Shown here in pieces: positions 7,874 to 19,428 of a DNA stretch of 64,000 nt (positions are counted from its first letter, which is position 1; each line of letters starts with the position of its first letter). Source of the stretch: an uncultured Faecalibacterium sp. (GTDB taxonomy: Bacteria; Bacillota; Clostridia; Oscillospirales; Ruminococcaceae); contig UQDV01000005.1 of the NCBI GenBank assembly GCA_900539945.1, positions 57,190 to 121,189 of the forward strand. The letters run 5' to 3'. The notes under the pieces are model-generated. The model was not told where the DNA came from. It was given only the letters and a program-made list of their open reading frames with translations, and ran no database searches. The translations under genes were made by a program, and so were the position numbers.

Positions 7874-8836
7874 ATGAAAGCAGTCATTCTGGAAAGCTAT
7901 GTGATGGAGCCGGGCGACCTGGACTGGTCCGGTGTGAAGGCGCTGGTGCCCGACACCGTGAGCTATGTGCGCACCGCCTATGAGGAGATCGCGCCCCGCA
8001 TCGGGGACGCCGATCTGGTGCTGTTGAACAAGTGCCGCATCGACGAAAACATTCTGGCCCAGTGCCCCAACCTGAAATGGGTGGGCATCATCGCCACAGG
8101 CACCGACAATCTGGACCTGGAAGCCTGCCGCCGCCATGGCGTGGCCGTGGCCAACGTGCCAGGCTACTCCACCTACAGTGTGGCGCAGATGACCTTCAGT
8201 CTGCTGCTGGCCATCTGCCAGTGCGCTGAGCGCTACAACCGCGCCATGAAAGCGGGTCATTGGCAGTTGGACATCCCGGCGGAATATGGCCTGCTGCCCC
8301 AGATGGAGCTGCTGGACAAAACCTTTGGCGTGTACGGCTACGGCAGCATCGGCCGCCAGACTGCCCGCATCGCCCGCGCCTTTGGCATGAAGGTGCTGGT
8401 GTGCACCCGCACCGTGCGCCCGGAGTACGCAGAGGACGGGGTGGAGTTCGTGGATGTTGACACCCTGCTGGCCCGCAGCGATGTGCTCAGCCTGCATTGT
8501 CCGGCCACGCCCGCTACCCGGGGGCTCATCAATGCCGGGGCACTGGCCAAGGCAAAGCCCGGCATGATCCTGCTGAACACCGCCCGCGGTGCGCTGGTGG
8601 ACGAGGAAGCCGTGGCCGATGCCCTGCAGAGCGGGCAGCTGGCCTATTATGGGGCCGATGCCTTTGGCACCGAGCCGCTCCCGCAGGACAGCCGCCTGCG
8701 CAGCCTGCCCAATGCCATCCTCACGCCGCACATCGCCTGGACCACCAAAGAGGCCCTGCAGCGGCTGATGGACATCACCACCCGCAACCTGCGCACCTGG
8801 CTGGAGGGCAGCGGGGAGCACATTGTGAACGGCTGA
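7874..8836 (+). CDS. D-2-hydroxyacid dehydrogenase (NAD-dependent)
   Basis: A 320-residue D-isomer-specific 2-hydroxyacid dehydrogenase that reduces a 2-keto acid (hydroxypyruvate or glyoxylate type) with NAD(P)H in the cytosol. The nucleotide loop is VYGYGSIGRQTARIA near residue 154. The catalytic Arg lies in LNTARGALVD (~236), the Glu in FGTEPLP and the His in LTPHIAW (~286). Length and order are normal for the glycerate dehydrogenase (HprA)-like branch, but the substrate cannot be fixed from sequence alone. The start at 7874 follows GAGAGGAAG. The frame stays open 192 nt upstream into the preceding gene; that part is not coding. Confidence 0.92.
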   Translation: MKAVILESYVMEPGDLDWSGVKALVPDTVSYVRTAYEEIAPRIGDADLVLLNKCRIDENILAQCPNLKWVGIIATGTDNLDLEACRRHGVAVANVPGYSTYSVAQMTFSLLLAICQCAERYNRAMKAGHWQLDIPAEYGLLPQMELLDKTFGVYGYGSIGRQTARIARAFGMKVLVCTRTVRPEYAEDGVEFVDVDTLLARSDVLSLHCPATPATRGLINAGALAKAKPGMILLNTARGALVDEEAVADALQSGQLAYYGADAFGTEPLPQDSRLRSLPNAILTPHIAWTTKEALQRLMDITTRNLRTWLEGSGEHIVNG

Positions 8837-8855
8837 ATTTTATCCCGAAAAATGA

Positions 8856-8892
8856 GAAGCCCGGAGGCGTCTGATGCTTCCGGGCTTCTTTG
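8856..8892. terminator. bidirectional terminator between the dehydrogenase and M15 peptidase genes
   Basis: A 13-bp stem (8856-8868 with 8876-8888, one G-T wobble) is followed by TTCTTT on the + strand. It has a T-rich flank on the - strand and separates two convergent genes. Confidence 0.85.
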
Positions 8893-8901
8893 CGCAAAAA
8901 A

Positions 8902-9594
8902 TCAGTCGATGGTGGTCTTGGTACGACCCACGCCCAGCACGGCGGTGCTGATCTTTTTCCAGCTGTTGCAGCCGCACACCCCGTCCACCGAGAGACTGGT
9001 GCGCCGCTGGTAACCGCGCAGGGCTTCCTCGGTGCGGGCACCGAATACGCCGTCGATGCGGCTGCCGGTCTGGTAGCCCAGGGTGGAAAGAGCGTCCTGC
9101 AGGATCATCACATAGCAGCCCCGGCTGCCACGCCGGAGGGTGGGGTACCCGGCGGTGGTGCCCCTGCAGGCAGGGGTGCCGTAGCGGCGGTCAAAGTGCA
9201 CCCAGGTGGGGGTCTGGCTCAAAGGCTCCACATAGCCCCAGGCCCCGGTGTTCCGGGCCGCGTTGTAAATGGCGGTGCGCTTGGTCTGGGTCAGGCTCTG
9301 GCCCACGTCGAGTGCCACGCCTGCATAGTGCTGGCTGCGGGTGCCGTGGCCGCCCTCCCAGATGCGCCGGAAAGCATACCCCACCGGGATGCTCTTGCCG
9401 TATTTGCGGCGGGTCAGGTTCCAGGCTTCCATGGCGGCAATGGTGGTCCACAGGGTGGGACTGGCCGATTTGCCCCGGAACTCTCGCACCCGCAGGGTGG
9501 TGCCGGTACTGTAGGGCATGGGGTCGTTCTCGTTGAGGTTGGCGTAGGTGTACACCTTGTTTTCGTAGGCGTCGTAGATTAGAAGCCGTGCCAT
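8902..9594 (-). CDS. M15-type D,D/L,D-carboxypeptidase with C-terminal peptidoglycan-binding domain
   Basis: A 230-residue two-domain protein. Residues ~40-145 carry the VanY/M15 zinc-peptidase pattern: GHGTRSQHYAGVALDVG (His89, Asp96) and later WVHFD (His133). This family cuts D-Ala from peptidoglycan peptides. Residues ~155-228 form a PG_binding_1 domain (RGSRGCYVMILQDAL, IDGVFGARTEEALRGYQ). No signal peptide is visible, which is common for spore or lysis-associated wall enzymes. GGAGGAG overlaps the stop of the upstream peptidoglycan-binding gene, so the two were one operon. The insertion at 11641 now separates both from their original promoter. Confidence 0.85.
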   Translation of the reverse strand: MARLLIYDAYENKVYTYANLNENDPMPYSTGTTLRVREFRGKSASPTLWTTIAAMEAWNLTRRKYGKSIPVGYAFRRIWEGGHGTRSQHYAGVALDVGQSLTQTKRTAIYNAARNTGAWGYVEPLSQTPTWVHFDRRYGTPACRGTTAGYPTLRRGSRGCYVMILQDALSTLGYQTGSRIDGVFGARTEEALRGYQRRTSLSVDGVCGCNSWKKISTAVLGVGRTKTTID

Positions 9595-9597
9595 GGC

Positions 9598-11640
9598 TCA
9601 CTCCTCCTTGTCGCAATTGCAGCTCTGGGCCTGCAGGGCGGTCCAGGTCTCGCGGTTCACGATGCCGGTCACCAGCAGCCCCGCCTGCTGCTGGACAGCC
9701 CGCACGGCAGCGGCGTCTGCCGCGCCAAAGCGGTTATTGTCGGCCACATAGTCCTCACCGCAGGAAAGCTGCGCCCGGCGGTTGAGCCAGCGCTCCACCT
9801 GTCCAACCTCCTGCCCGGCGCTGCCCTCGGCGATGGCGCGCCCCGGGTAAGCGGTGCTGGGTGGGATGTCTCTATCGGGGTTCGGGGCGTGGGCGGCCAG
9901 CTGCAAACTCAGCGCTTCTACCGCCGTCCAGGTGTCGGCATCGGCAATGCCGGTCTGCTCCAGCCCAAGCAGTTGCTGGGCGCTGCGGGTGGCGGCGGCT
10001 GTCTCGTCGGTGTACTGGTCGGAGAGGGGCGGGTTTTCCACGCTGTCAAAATAGTAGGCGATGCGCTGCAGCAGGAGGGCGTAGTACAGCACGGCATTGC
10101 CGCTGCTGCCGACCGTGAGCGGGGTGCCAGGGTAGGGCAGACGCTTCAGCGTGACCACCGGCCCGGAACTGCGCAGCTGGCTGGCGCGGCCATAGAGGGA
10201 ATTCCATGTGGTGCGCCCTACCACGCCGTCCACGGTAAGCCCCGCAAACCGCTGGTACGCCCGCACCGCGCGCTCAGTATCCGCGCCAAATTTGCCGTCA
10301 ATGCTTACCGGTGGGATGCTGCTCTCGTAGGCGCTCATGAGGTAGAGATAAAATTGCAGCTCCCGCACCGCCGTGCCGGAGGAGCCATTGCGCAGCACGC
10401 CGGGGTACTCGCCGGGGCGCAGACTGGACGAAAGCAGCTTGTTGGCGATGTCGTTGTACACCTCATACAGCTTGTTCCAGGTGATACGGCCCACCACGCC
10501 GTCGCTGGTCAGGCCGAAATAGCTCTGGAACCGCCGCACGGCGGCTGCGGTGGCGGAGCCGAATTTTCCGTCCACCGTCACGTTGGCAAGGCTCGTGTAC
10601 ACGGTGCGGGCGATCTTGAGCCAGAACTGTACCAGCCGCACGTTCTGGCCGCTGGAACCCTCCCGCAGGGCGGTGCCGGGGTAGGCGTTGGGGGTGCCGT
10701 TGTCGGACTGGATGCTGCGGAACTGGTCGTATACCTCGGTCCAGGTGGTGCGGCCCACCACGCCGTCTACCGTAAGACCATATTTGCGCTGGAAGGCCCG
10801 CACCGCTGCGGCGGTGCCGCTGCCGAACACGCCATCCACTGTCACCGAGGGGATGGCGCTTTCGTACTGCGCCAGCGTGTTCAGCCAGAATTGCAGCTGC
10901 TCCACGGCGCTGCCGGTGGAGCCGGTGCGCAGGACCGTGCCGCCCCAGGTGCCGTCCGAGAGGGTGCCGCTGGAAGTCTCGCCCTCGCTGGTCAGCTCGG
11001 CCAGATCCTTGACCGACACATAGATATAGCTGATCTTATACCAGGTCTGGCGGCCCACCACGCCGTCGGCGGTCAGATTGAACTGCTTCTGGAATGCCCG
11101 TACCGTGGCGGCCATCCGGCTGCCGAATACCCCGTCCACAGTCAGTTTGCCAAGGAAGGGGTAGTCCTTGGTGATGCGGTTCAGCTGCCGCTGCAGGGTG
11201 AACACCGCCGTGCCGCTGTCTCCCTGCCGGAGGGGCGAACCGGGGTAGCTCTGGGGGATGGACTGGATGTTGCTGGTACGCACGATCTCGATATCGCTGC
11301 CGTAGTAGTAGCGCAGGATCTGTAAAGCGCTGCGCCCGTTGTTGGCCAGCGTCACCGTGCCCCACTGCTTGAGCCCCGGGCAGGTGACCGACTTGCCGTC
11401 GCAGTATTCGGAGTAATAGGGGTTCACGGTGCCGCGCTTGCGCAGATAGGTGTTGAAAATGTCATCGGTGATGCGCACCATCACCTCGAACACGGTGCGC
11501 CCGTGGACGTAGTACTGATCGTAACTGGTGGAGTTGGTGATGTTGAAGGTGTAGCCCTTGCTGGGGTACCATTCGGTGTAGATGCGGTTCAGCGCCAGCG
11601 AGATCTGGCAGTGGATGTTGGCCCGCAGGGCCTGCTCCGG
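9598..11640 (-). pseudogene. 3' part of interrupted SpoIID-like / peptidoglycan-binding-repeat gene
   Basis: These are the C-terminal 680 residues of a large cell-wall protein whose first 186 codons lie at 28698-29255. The segment starts at WPEQALRANI and runs through a module (LALNRIYTEWY to QWGTVTLANNG-SALQILRYYYG) that matches the SpoIID-type lytic transglycosylase end. Six PG_binding_1 repeats follow, each with a GSxGxxV start, VDGxFG middle and VVGRxTW end; the last two are degenerate. The reading frame extends upstream to a TTG at 11781 inside the inserted element. That extension (about 47 codons) has no family similarity and no clear ribosome site. As it stands, this half lacks its native start and promoter. 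Precise excision of the element would restore the frame. Confidence 0.88.
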
Positions 11641-11685
11641 CCACGGGGAGCAAAATAACCCAACTGGCCAAAGCTGCCTGCCCGG
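11636..11685. other. left attachment region of the element
   Basis: TCCGGCCA at 11636-11643 contains the shared CCA/TGG core. Inward lies the arm 11668-11685, whose reverse complement nearly equals the right arm. The core is a whole Trp codon in the interrupted gene. Confidence 0.75.
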
Positions 11686-11795
11686 ACTGCCGCAAGGCAC
11701 GGAGCGAGATGTAGGAACTGGTCCGGGCGGCCTCCTCGACTGGCGCAAAGAAATCGGACATGCGCTGCTTTTATGGATCAATATATGAAATTTTA

Positions 11796-11827
11796 TTGAA
11801 AATCCCTCATGGCGGTGGTAATATAAT
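11796..11827 (+). promoter_or_regulatory. promoter candidate for the first solute-binding gene
   Basis: A perfect TATAAT at 11822-11827 has TTGAAA at 11796-11801. The 20-nt spacer is longer than ideal. It lies ~93 nt before the ATG in an AT-rich stretch of the element. The rest of 11644-11919 shows no gene on the + strand. Confidence 0.5.
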
Positions 11828-11919
11828 CCTATATCTCTGTCGTGCTGTACCTATGCTTTTTTGCGGTATTCGGGAGTGCAGAACGACAGCTGCCCAAGAG
11901 TTGTGAGGAGAACGATTTG

Positions 11920-13785
11920 ATGAACAAAAGAACATTGCACCGCATGTTTTCCGTGCTTATGGCACTGGTGATGGCGGTCTCCCTGCTGACCGGATGCGGA
12001 ACAAAAAGCGCAGAACAGGTACAGGAGCAGGAGGATGCCCAGACCATTCAAGTGTATCTGTGGACCACCGGCCTGTACGAAAACTATGCACCCTATATCC
12101 AGGCGCAGCTGCCGGATGTGAATATCGAGTTCATCGTCGGCAACAACGATCTGGATTTTTACAAGTTTTTGCAGCAGAACGGCGGTCTGCCGGATATCAT
12201 CACCTGCTGCCGGTTCTCGCTGCACGATGCTGCTCCCCTGAAGGACAGCCTGATGAATCTTGCCTTAACCAATGAGGCAGGTGCTGTGTACAACACCTAC
12301 CTCAACAGCTTCAAAAATGAGGATGGCAGCGTGAACTGGCTGCCGGTATGTGCCGACGCACACGGCTTTGTGGTCAATCGCAGCCTTTTTGAGCAGTACG
12401 ATATCCCCCTGCCCACCGATTACGAGAGCTTCGTTTCGGCCTGTCAGGCGTTTGAGAAGGCAGGCATCCGGGGCTTTACCGCCGATTATGCCTACGACTA
12501 CACCTGCATGGAAACGCTGCAGGGACTTTCCGCTGCCGAGCTTACCACGACCGAAGGGCGCAAGTGGCGCACCGCTTACAGCGACCCCGCCAGCACCGCA
12601 CGGGTCGGTCTGGACAATGCCGTGTGGCCGGGGGCGTTTGAGCGGATGGCGCAGTTCATTCAGGATACTCATCTCACAGCAGACGACCTTGCGCAGACTT
12701 ACGATGACGTGATGGACCTGTTCCGGAATGGGGAGGTTGCCATGTACTTTGGCAGCTCTGCCGGGGTCAAGAAGTTTCAGGACGAGGGCATCGACACGAC
12801 CTTTTTGCCCTTCTTCAGCCAGAACGGCGAAAAGTGGATCATGACCACCCCGTATTTCCAGGTTGCGTTGAACCGTGAATTGGAGCAGGACACCGCGCGT
12901 CGCAGTAATGCCATGAAGGTGCTGAACGTCATGCTCTCCGAGGAGGCGCAGAACCGCATCGTTGCGGACGGGCAGGATGTGCTGAGCTACAGCCAGAACG
13001 TCCCCCTGCGCTTGACTGATTATATGAAGGATGTGCGCAGCGTAGTGGAAGAAAACCACATGTATATCCGCATCGCCTCCAACGATTTCTTTGCCATTTC
13101 CAAGGATGTGGTCTCCAAAATGATTGCAGGCGAGTACACGGCAAAACAGGCGTATCAGGCGTTCAATGCGCAGCTTCTTGCCGAAGAAGCACCCGCCGCG
13201 GACGAGATCGTGCTGACCTCCGGGAAGAGCTACTCCAATGTGTTCCACGCAGACGGCGGCAATGCCGCCTTCTCTGTTATGGCAAACACGCTGCGCGGCG
13301 TTTACGGCACGGATGTGCTGCTTGCCACTGCAAACAGCTTTACCGGCAGTGTGCTGCAGGCAGATTATAACAAGAAAATGGCCGCTTCCATGATCATGCC
13401 CAACGGTCTGATGTCCCGCCAGCGCACCATGACCGGCGCAGAGCTGAAGGAAACCGTCCGCGCCTTTGTGGAAGGCTGGGAGGGCGGCTTTGTGCCCTTC
13501 AACCGTGGTTCTCTGCCGGTGGTCAGCGGCATTGCCGTGGAGGTAGAAGAGGATAACGGCAGCTATACCCTGACCGGCATCACCCGCAACGGGCAGCCGC
13601 TGGGGGATGACGACACCGTTACCGTGACCTGTCTGGCAACGGAAAAGCAGATGGCAGCGCTGCCTGCGAGCGAAAGCGGAACGTCTGCGGGCGAAGATAC
13701 ATGGGTGAAAAACACATGGCGAGATCATGTTTCCGGCGGCGGCGCAGCGCTTGCAGAGCCGGAAAACTACATAACGTTGAGGTGA
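11920..13785 (+). CDS. solute-binding lipoprotein with 5'-nucleotidase-C-like tail (sensor partner)
   Basis: A 621-residue exported lipoprotein. The signal peptide ends in the lipobox LLTGC (Cys26). Residues ~40-430 form a type-2 periplasmic-binding fold of the sugar ABC-transporter class ([47 protein letters not shown]). Residues ~450-600 resemble a 5'-nucleotidase C-terminal domain ([37 protein letters not shown]). No permease or ATPase gene is near. Five bases after its stop a hybrid histidine kinase begins, so it probably delivers a ligand to that sensor. The start is ATG 11920 after GAGGAG. A paralogue lies at 24648-26561. Confidence 0.85.
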   Translation: MNKRTLHRMFSVLMALVMAVSLLTGCGTKSAEQVQEQEDAQTIQVYLWTTGLYENYAPYIQAQLPDVNIEFIVGNNDLDFYKFLQQNGGLPDIITCCRFSLHDAAPLKDSLMNLALTNEAGAVYNTYLNSFKNEDGSVNWLPVCADAHGFVVNRSLFEQYDIPLPTDYESFVSACQAFEKAGIRGFTADYAYDYTCMETLQGLSAAELTTTEGRKWRTAYSDPASTARVGLDNAVWPGAFERMAQFIQDTHLTADDLAQTYDDVMDLFRNGEVAMYFGSSAGVKKFQDEGIDTTFLPFFSQNGEKWIMTTPYFQVALNRELEQDTARRSNAMKVLNVMLSEEAQNRIVADGQDVLSYSQNVPLRLTDYMKDVRSVVEENHMYIRIASNDFFAISKDVVSKMIAGEYTAKQAYQAFNAQLLAEEAPAADEIVLTSGKSYSNVFHADGGNAAFSVMANTLRGVYGTDVLLATANSFTGSVLQADYNKKMAASMIMPNGLMSRQRTMTGAELKETVRAFVEGWEGGFVPFNRGSLPVVSGIAVEVEEDNGSYTLTGITRNGQPLGDDDTVTVTCLATEKQMAALPASESGTSAGEDTWVKNTWRDHVSGGGAALAEPENYITLR

Positions 13786-13790
13786 GCGGA

Positions 13791-16739
13791 ATGGCAGACG
13801 AAAAGCGTAAACCCAAACGGAACTGCCATCCCTGGCAAAGGTGGCTGCCTGCCGCTGCCGCAATCCTTCTTCTGGTTTTGCTGGCAGTCGGTTTTGGCGT
13901 CCGGTACATCTCGTTTGTGTCCCAGACCATCTATCAGGAAAGCACCTCGCATCTGGAAGAGGTGCTGCATAAATCCAACAATATGCTGAAGGAGATGGTG
14001 CGCAAAAACCTGACCTATCTGCACTTGTACAACGACTTTTTGGAAAACACTTCCGATGAAGCCGAAATTCAGGCGTATATCGAGAAAGCGCAGCAGTCGA
14101 CCGGATTTGTCGGCTTTTACTTTCTTACCTACGACGGCAACTACATGACCGTGACCGGGGAGACCGGCTACCTTGGCTTACAGACCAATCTGGACGAAAA
14201 GCTCTCCAAGGGCGAGGATATCGTCATGAACACGGCGCTGCCCGGCAAGCCCCAGATGCTTGCTTTCATCTGTCCCGAAACGCAGGGCAGCTACCGGGGC
14301 TTTGCCTATGATGCCATTGCCATCGCCTACTACAATGATGCGGTGCTGAAATTGCTGGACAACTCTGCCTTTGAGGGCAATGCCAGCAACTATGTCATCT
14401 ACCCGGACGGCCGGGTGATCATCGATAATTCCGTAAACCGCAAGGAAACGGTCTACAACTTCATTGCCATGCTGCGCGAGCATTCCGACCTTTCTGAGAA
14501 ACAGATCCTTGCTCTTTCGGATGCCTTTGCGCAGGGCAGCAGCGGAAACCTGAGGGTGACGCTGGGCGGCATCAGCTATTATCTGGTCTACGAGGGCACG
14601 GCGGTCCAGAACTGGACGATGCTGGGGCTTGTGCCGGTCAGGGTCGTCAATGCCGGTCTGGATAAGCTGTGGTTCTATACCATACAGATTGTGGCGGGCA
14701 TCACCGTAGGCATTGCCGTGCTGGTCATTCTGATGATCGTGCGCAGGGGCCATGCGAACCTGCGCCGGAAGAATACCGAGATCTCGTACCGGGACGAGCT
14801 GTTCAAAAAGCTCTCGCTGAACGTGGACGACGTTTTCCTGATGCTGGATGCAGAGACCGCCAAGGTGGATTATGTCAGCCCGAACATCGAGCGGCTGCTG
14901 GGCATCCCATGGAAAGAAGTCCGGCAGGATGCCCGTGTTCTGGCAGCGTTGCACCCGAAGGACTCCCCGGATCGCGATAAAAACTATCTGGAAGGGCTTC
15001 TCAGCGGGCAGCAGCGCGAATGGGATGATGAGTATGTGCATCTGGAAACCGGGGAGCGGCGCTGGTTCCACATCGTTGCCATGGGCAGCGAGGTGGAGGG
15101 CAGAACCAAACACATCCTTGTCATGTCCGACCGCACCGCCGACAAACAGGTAAATCAGGCGCTTTCCGATGCCGTTGCTGCCGCCGAGACCGCCAACCGC
15201 GCCAAGAGCACCTTCCTTTCCAATATGTCCCACGATATCCGCACCCCCATGAACGCCATCATCGGCTTTACCACGCTGGCGATCAGCAATATCGACGATA
15301 AGAATCGGGTGAAGGATTATCTTACCAAGACCCTCGCATCCAGCAATCATCTGCTCTCCCTCATCAACGATGTGCTGGATATGAGCCGCATTGAAAGCGG
15401 AAAGATCCATCTGGAGGAAGTGGAGGTCAACCTTTCGGATGTGCTGCACGATCTGAAAACCATCGTCAGCGGGCAAATTTATGCAAAGCAGCTGGAGTTC
15501 TACATGGACGCCATGGATGTGACCGACGAGGATGTTTATTGCGACAAGACCCGGCTGAACCAGATCCTGCTGAACCTGCTGTCCAACGCCATCAAGTTTA
15601 CCCCGGCGGGCGGCACGGTCTCGGTGCGGGTGCGGCAGCTTGCCGGTAAGGTGCGCGGTTGCGGGCAGTACGAGTTCCGAATCAAGGACAACGGCATTGG
15701 TATGAGCCAGGAGTTCGCGCAAAAGATCTTTGAACCCTTCGAGCGGGAGCGCACCTCCACGGTAAGCCGGATACAGGGTACCGGCCTTGGCATGGCCATT
15801 ACCAAAAATATCGTGGATATGATGGGCGGCACCATCAAGGTGCAGACAGCGCAGGGCAAGGGCAGCGAGTTTATCATCTGCCTGCCCATGCGCACACAGG
15901 CAGAGCACCGCCCGGTGGAAAAGATCACCGAGCTGGAAGGCCTGAAGGCGCTGGTGGTGGATGATGACTTCAACACCTGCGACAGCGTGACAAAGATGCT
16001 GGTCAAGGTGGGGATGCGCGCCGAGTGGACCCTTTCCGGCAAGGAGGCGGTGCTGCGCGCGCGGCAGTCCATTGAGATGAGCGATGTCTACCACGCCTAC
16101 ATCATCGACTGGCGTCTGCCGGATATGAACGGCATTGAGGTCACCCGTCAGATCCGCAGCCTGCACGATGATACACCTATTATTATCCTGACCGCCTACG
16201 ACTGGTCGGATATTGAGGTGGAGGCAAAGGCAGCCGGTGTGACCGCCTTCTGCTCCAAGCCTATGTTCATGTCTGACCTGCGCGAGACCCTGATGAGCGC
16301 CCTCGGGCAGAACCAGACAGATGCGGCGCAGGAGCTTTTGCCCCAAAAGAATGCCGACTTCAAGGGCAGGCATATCCTGCTGGTGGAGGACAACGAGCTG
16401 AACCGCGAGATCGCGCAGGAAATTCTGCGCGAGTACGGCTTCCGGGTCGATACGGCAGAAAACGGTGCAGTGGCGGTGGAAAAGGTCTGCACGGCAGCGC
16501 CGGACAGCTATGATCTGGTGCTGATGGATGTGCAGATGCCGGTGATGGATGGCTATACTGCCACCCGGAAGATCCGTGCACTGGACGACCCGGCTCGGGC
16601 AAAGATCCCGATCCTTGCCATGACCGCCAACGCATTCGACGAGGATCGCTGCAACGCGCTGGAAAGCGGCATGAATGGCTTTTTGTCCAAACCCATCGTG
16701 ATCAGCGACCTGGTGCAGGAGCTGCACAAGATCCTGTGA
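13791..16739 (+). CDS. hybrid sensor histidine kinase (dCache-like sensor, PAS, HisKA, HATPase, REC, REC)
   Basis: A 982-residue membrane kinase. TM1 is near residues 18-42, then an extracellular Cache-type sensor to about 300, and TM2 near 302-325. A PAS domain ([21 protein letters not shown]) follows. HisKA has the phospho-His near 480 in [15 protein letters not shown]. The ATPase has DNGIGMS and GTGLGMA. Two receivers start near 717 and 861, with Asp in IIDWRLPD (~772) and LMDVQMP (~911). There is no DNA-binding output, so phosphate must pass elsewhere or control protein contacts. The start is ATG 13791 after GAGGTGAG, co-transcribed with the binding lipoprotein. The sensor resembles that of the kinase at 22064-24643. 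Confidence 0.92.
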   Translation: MADEKRKPKRNCHPWQRWLPAAAAILLLVLLAVGFGVRYISFVSQTIYQESTSHLEEVLHKSNNMLKEMVRKNLTYLHLYNDFLENTSDEAEIQAYIEKAQQSTGFVGFYFLTYDGNYMTVTGETGYLGLQTNLDEKLSKGEDIVMNTALPGKPQMLAFICPETQGSYRGFAYDAIAIAYYNDAVLKLLDNSAFEGNASNYVIYPDGRVIIDNSVNRKETVYNFIAMLREHSDLSEKQILALSDAFAQGSSGNLRVTLGGISYYLVYEGTAVQNWTMLGLVPVRVVNAGLDKLWFYTIQIVAGITVGIAVLVILMIVRRGHANLRRKNTEISYRDELFKKLSLNVDDVFLMLDAETAKVDYVSPNIERLLGIPWKEVRQDARVLAALHPKDSPDRDKNYLEGLLSGQQREWDDEYVHLETGERRWFHIVAMGSEVEGRTKHILVMSDRTADKQVNQALSDAVAAAETANRAKSTFLSNMSHDIRTPMNAIIGFTTLAISNIDDKNRVKDYLTKTLASSNHLLSLINDVLDMSRIESGKIHLEEVEVNLSDVLHDLKTIVSGQIYAKQLEFYMDAMDVTDEDVYCDKTRLNQILLNLLSNAIKFTPAGGTVSVRVRQLAGKVRGCGQYEFRIKDNGIGMSQEFAQKIFEPFERERTSTVSRIQGTGLGMAITKNIVDMMGGTIKVQTAQGKGSEFIICLPMRTQAEHRPVEKITELEGLKALVVDDDFNTCDSVTKMLVKVGMRAEWTLSGKEAVLRARQSIEMSDVYHAYIIDWRLPDMNGIEVTRQIRSLHDDTPIIILTAYDWSDIEVEAKAAGVTAFCSKPMFMSDLRETLMSALGQNQTDAAQELLPQKNADFKGRHILLVEDNELNREIAQEILREYGFRVDTAENGAVAVEKVCTAAPDSYDLVLMDVQMPVMDGYTATRKIRALDDPARAKIPILAMTANAFDEDRCNALESGMNGFLSKPIVISDLVQELHKIL

Positions 16740-16766
16740 GCCAAACGCCTGTCATGCAAAACAAAT

Positions 16767-16832
16767 AAAGCACCCGCAGCATTTGCTTCCTGAGGTCAAG
16801 AGCCTCTGCGAAGCCTGCTGCGGGTGCTTTTG
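16767..16832. terminator. bidirectional terminator between convergent kinase genes
   Basis: A 15-bp perfect stem (16767-16781 with 16816-16830) encloses a 34-nt loop that has its own small hairpin. T-rich sequence follows on the + strand, and it serves the reverse-strand kinase as well. Confidence 0.85.
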
Positions 16833-16848
16833 CTTTTGTCGGATGGTG

Positions 16849-19428
16849 TTATGTTTTCAGTACATCTGCAAGAACCTGCAGCAGGTGCGGAATATCCAAC
16901 GGCTTTGCAATGTGGCCGTCCATCCCGGCCTTCAATGCACTCTGGCGGTCTTCTTCAAAGGCATTTGCTGTCATTGCAAAAATGGGAATGCCTGCCTTTG
17001 CAGCATCCGGCAGGGCACGGATCTGCCGTGTCGCCTCGTAGCCGTCCATCTTGGGCATCTGGATATCCATTAAAATCAGGTCGTACTGCCAGGGGGCCGC
17101 CTGCTTCATCTTCCGGACGGCGATCTCGCCATCCTCAGCAGTGTCCACCGCAAAGCCCGCTTCCTTCAGGATCTCCTGCGCAAGCTCACGGTTCAAGGCA
17201 TTGTCCTCCACCAGCAAAAGTTTCTTTCCCTTGAAACCGGAGGCATTTGGCTGCGATGGTTCGTGGATAGGCTCTGCACCAAACGGTTCTGCCAGCACTC
17301 TGCGCAATTGGGAAAGGAATAGCGGCTTTTCGCAGAAAGCGGTCACGCCGGCAGCGCGGGCTTCCTCTTCGATATCTGCCCAGTCGTAGGCCGTCAGAAT
17401 GATGATGGGGCAGCTTTTCCCAATCACCTTGCGGATCTGCCGCACGACCTCGATGCCGTTCATATCGGGAATCAGCCAGTCGATAATGTAGACGCTGAAT
17501 TCATCGCCCTGTTCCATGGCGTACCGGGTGCGGATCACCGCTTCCCGGCCGGAGATCGTCCACTCCGGCCGCATCCCGATCTTAGACAGCATGGTGCTGA
17601 CGCTCAGGCAGGTGTCGGTATCGTCATCCGCTACCAATGCGCGCAGCCCTTCCAGCTGCGGGATCTGCTTCTGCTCCACCTTTCGTCCGCTGAGTGCGAA
17701 ACAGAGATCTACGATGAATTCGCTGCCCTTGCCCGGCTCGCTCTCAATGGCAATGGTGCCGCCCATCAAGTCCACAATGTTCTTGGTGATGGACATGCCC
17801 AGGCCGGTGCCCTGAATGCCGCTGACAGTGGAGCTTTCCTCTCGGCTGAACGCCTCAAAGATGTGTTTCTGGAACTCTTCGCTCATACCAATGCCATTGT
17901 CCTTGATGCGGAACTCATAGCAGCCACGGCCCTTGGGCGCACCGTTCTTCTGGGCAATGCGGATGCTGATCGTGCCGCCTGTGGGAGTGAACTTGATGGC
18001 GTTGGACAAAATGTTCAGCAAGATCTGGTTCAGCCGCAGCGGGTCGGTGATGATGTCCTCATTTTCCACATCTATGGTATCGATGAAAAGCGACAGCCGC
18101 TTTGCCGAAACATTGGGTTGAATGATGGAGCGAACATCGTGGACGAGGTCCGGCAGATGCACCGCTTTTTCATCGATCTTTACTTTTCCGCTCTCGATGC
18201 GGCTCATATCCAGCACATCATTGATGAGGGAAAGCAGATGCTGGCTGGAGGTCGAGATCTTTTTCAGGTAGTCCAGTACCTGTTCTTTATTATCAATATG
18301 GGTCGCAGCCAGCGAGGTGAAGCCAATGATGGCGTTCATGGGAGTACGGATATCGTGGCTCATGTTGAACAGGAACTCCCGCTTGGCGCGGTTTGCCGCC
18401 CCTTCGTGCTGGAGTGCGATCTCCAGTTTGCGATTCTGTTCCTCCAGCTGAGCCTGATACTTCCTCTCCTGTTCTTTTTTCTGCTGCTCCATCTCCTGCA
18501 CGGAGCGTCTGCGCAGCACCTGAAGGATCATTACAAGCAGGATATAACTGACCAGTGCCATCAGAATCAATGGAATGGATTCACGGAAGACCGATTTTTC
18601 GTCTGCATACGCATAGAGATCAAAAGATCTTCCATGGCAGTACATTCCAAAATAGCAGCCGGAGCCGTTCCAATCGTGGGTATGGGTCAGCGTTTCGGCG
18701 GTCCCGATTTTGCGGATTCCCTGCACCAGCGGACTGTCCGCAGCCCCTTGCCCGATCAGCTCCGGGCGGTTAGAGGCAATGACCTGATCGTTCTGCACGA
18801 TGAACAATGTGCCGCTGGTCTCAGCTGAGTAGCCGTCCAGTACGCTCTGAATGGACAGAGCTGTTCCCTCTACGAATTTTGCCGGGGTATAACGGTAGGC
18901 AAGCAGGATCACATCGTTGTCTTCTGCCCGATATGCCGCAACATCCACGGCAGACCCATCTTCCAGCAGGACCCGCTTCAGGTAGGTCTTTTGCAGGTAA
19001 GAGAAAACGTCCAGAACGGTATCATTTTTGAGCTGTTCTCCAAACCGGGCATAGCCGATGCCGTTCGTTGTGGATTCGCACAGGAGCGTACCGTCCGGGG
19101 CCAGAACCGAGATCCCTGTGAGCCAAAGCGTCTCCACCTGCTTATTCAGGCACTGCGGATCGGAAAAATCGAGCGCAGGGTCCTGTGCCAGCTGATGCAC
19201 CGCTATCGCTGCGCGGCGGAGCGCTTTGGCAACAACGGTATCATTGTACTTTTCAAAGCTGGTGGACTGCGATTTGACAAAATCAAGAGTCTGGCAGAAA
19301 TGTTCCTCTGTTGCGCGCAGTGCCCGCCAACCCGAGAAGAAAACGATGCCGACCATAAAAAGCACGCCGATGATCAGATGGATTCCCCATCTCCATGTAT
19401 CCGGAAGGATTCTGTTTTTATGTGTCAA
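16849..19428 (-). CDS. hybrid sensor histidine kinase with two receivers
   Basis: An 859-residue membrane kinase and the last gene of the reverse-strand sensory operon. TM1 is near 16-35, an extracellular sensor reaches ~285, and TM2 is near 288-308. A coiled coil ([15 protein letters not shown]) leads into HisKA with the phospho-His near 358 in [14 protein letters not shown]. The ATPase has DNGIGMS and GTGLGMS. Receivers begin near 596 (Asp in YIIDWLIPD) and 736 (Asp in ILMDIQMP). No PAS domain lies between TM2 and HisKA, unlike the other two kinases. The TTG start at 19428 overlaps the end of the family-3 binding-protein gene by 11 nt and uses GGAGGT, so the two are translationally coupled. 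Confidence 0.92.
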   Translation of the reverse strand: MTHKNRILPDTWRWGIHLIIGVLFMVGIVFFSGWRALRATEEHFCQTLDFVKSQSTSFEKYNDTVVAKALRRAAIAVHQLAQDPALDFSDPQCLNKQVETLWLTGISVLAPDGTLLCESTTNGIGYARFGEQLKNDTVLDVFSYLQKTYLKRVLLEDGSAVDVAAYRAEDNDVILLAYRYTPAKFVEGTALSIQSVLDGYSAETSGTLFIVQNDQVIASNRPELIGQGAADSPLVQGIRKIGTAETLTHTHDWNGSGCYFGMYCHGRSFDLYAYADEKSVFRESIPLILMALVSYILLVMILQVLRRRSVQEMEQQKKEQERKYQAQLEEQNRKLEIALQHEGAANRAKREFLFNMSHDIRTPMNAIIGFTSLAATHIDNKEQVLDYLKKISTSSQHLLSLINDVLDMSRIESGKVKIDEKAVHLPDLVHDVRSIIQPNVSAKRLSLFIDTIDVENEDIITDPLRLNQILLNILSNAIKFTPTGGTISIRIAQKNGAPKGRGCYEFRIKDNGIGMSEEFQKHIFEAFSREESSTVSGIQGTGLGMSITKNIVDLMGGTIAIESEPGKGSEFIVDLCFALSGRKVEQKQIPQLEGLRALVADDDTDTCLSVSTMLSKIGMRPEWTISGREAVIRTRYAMEQGDEFSVYIIDWLIPDMNGIEVVRQIRKVIGKSCPIIILTAYDWADIEEEARAAGVTAFCEKPLFLSQLRRVLAEPFGAEPIHEPSQPNASGFKGKKLLLVEDNALNRELAQEILKEAGFAVDTAEDGEIAVRKMKQAAPWQYDLILMDIQMPKMDGYEATRQIRALPDAAKAGIPIFAMTANAFEEDRQSALKAGMDGHIAKPLDIPHLLQVLADVLKT

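Noticed and set aside
9598..11640. Tandem repeats of the wall gene as a CRISPR or satellite array
   Set aside because: The repeats are protein-level PG_binding_1 modules with divergent codons, not conserved DNA repeats.
11641..11781. 47-codon in-frame extension of the 3' wall-gene half into the element, starting at TTG 11781
   Set aside because: It has no ribosome site and no family similarity; it is best explained as element DNA read by chance.
14178..16727. 849-codon reverse frame under the hybrid kinase gene
   Set aside because: The + strand frame carries all kinase and receiver motifs in order; the reverse frame has none.
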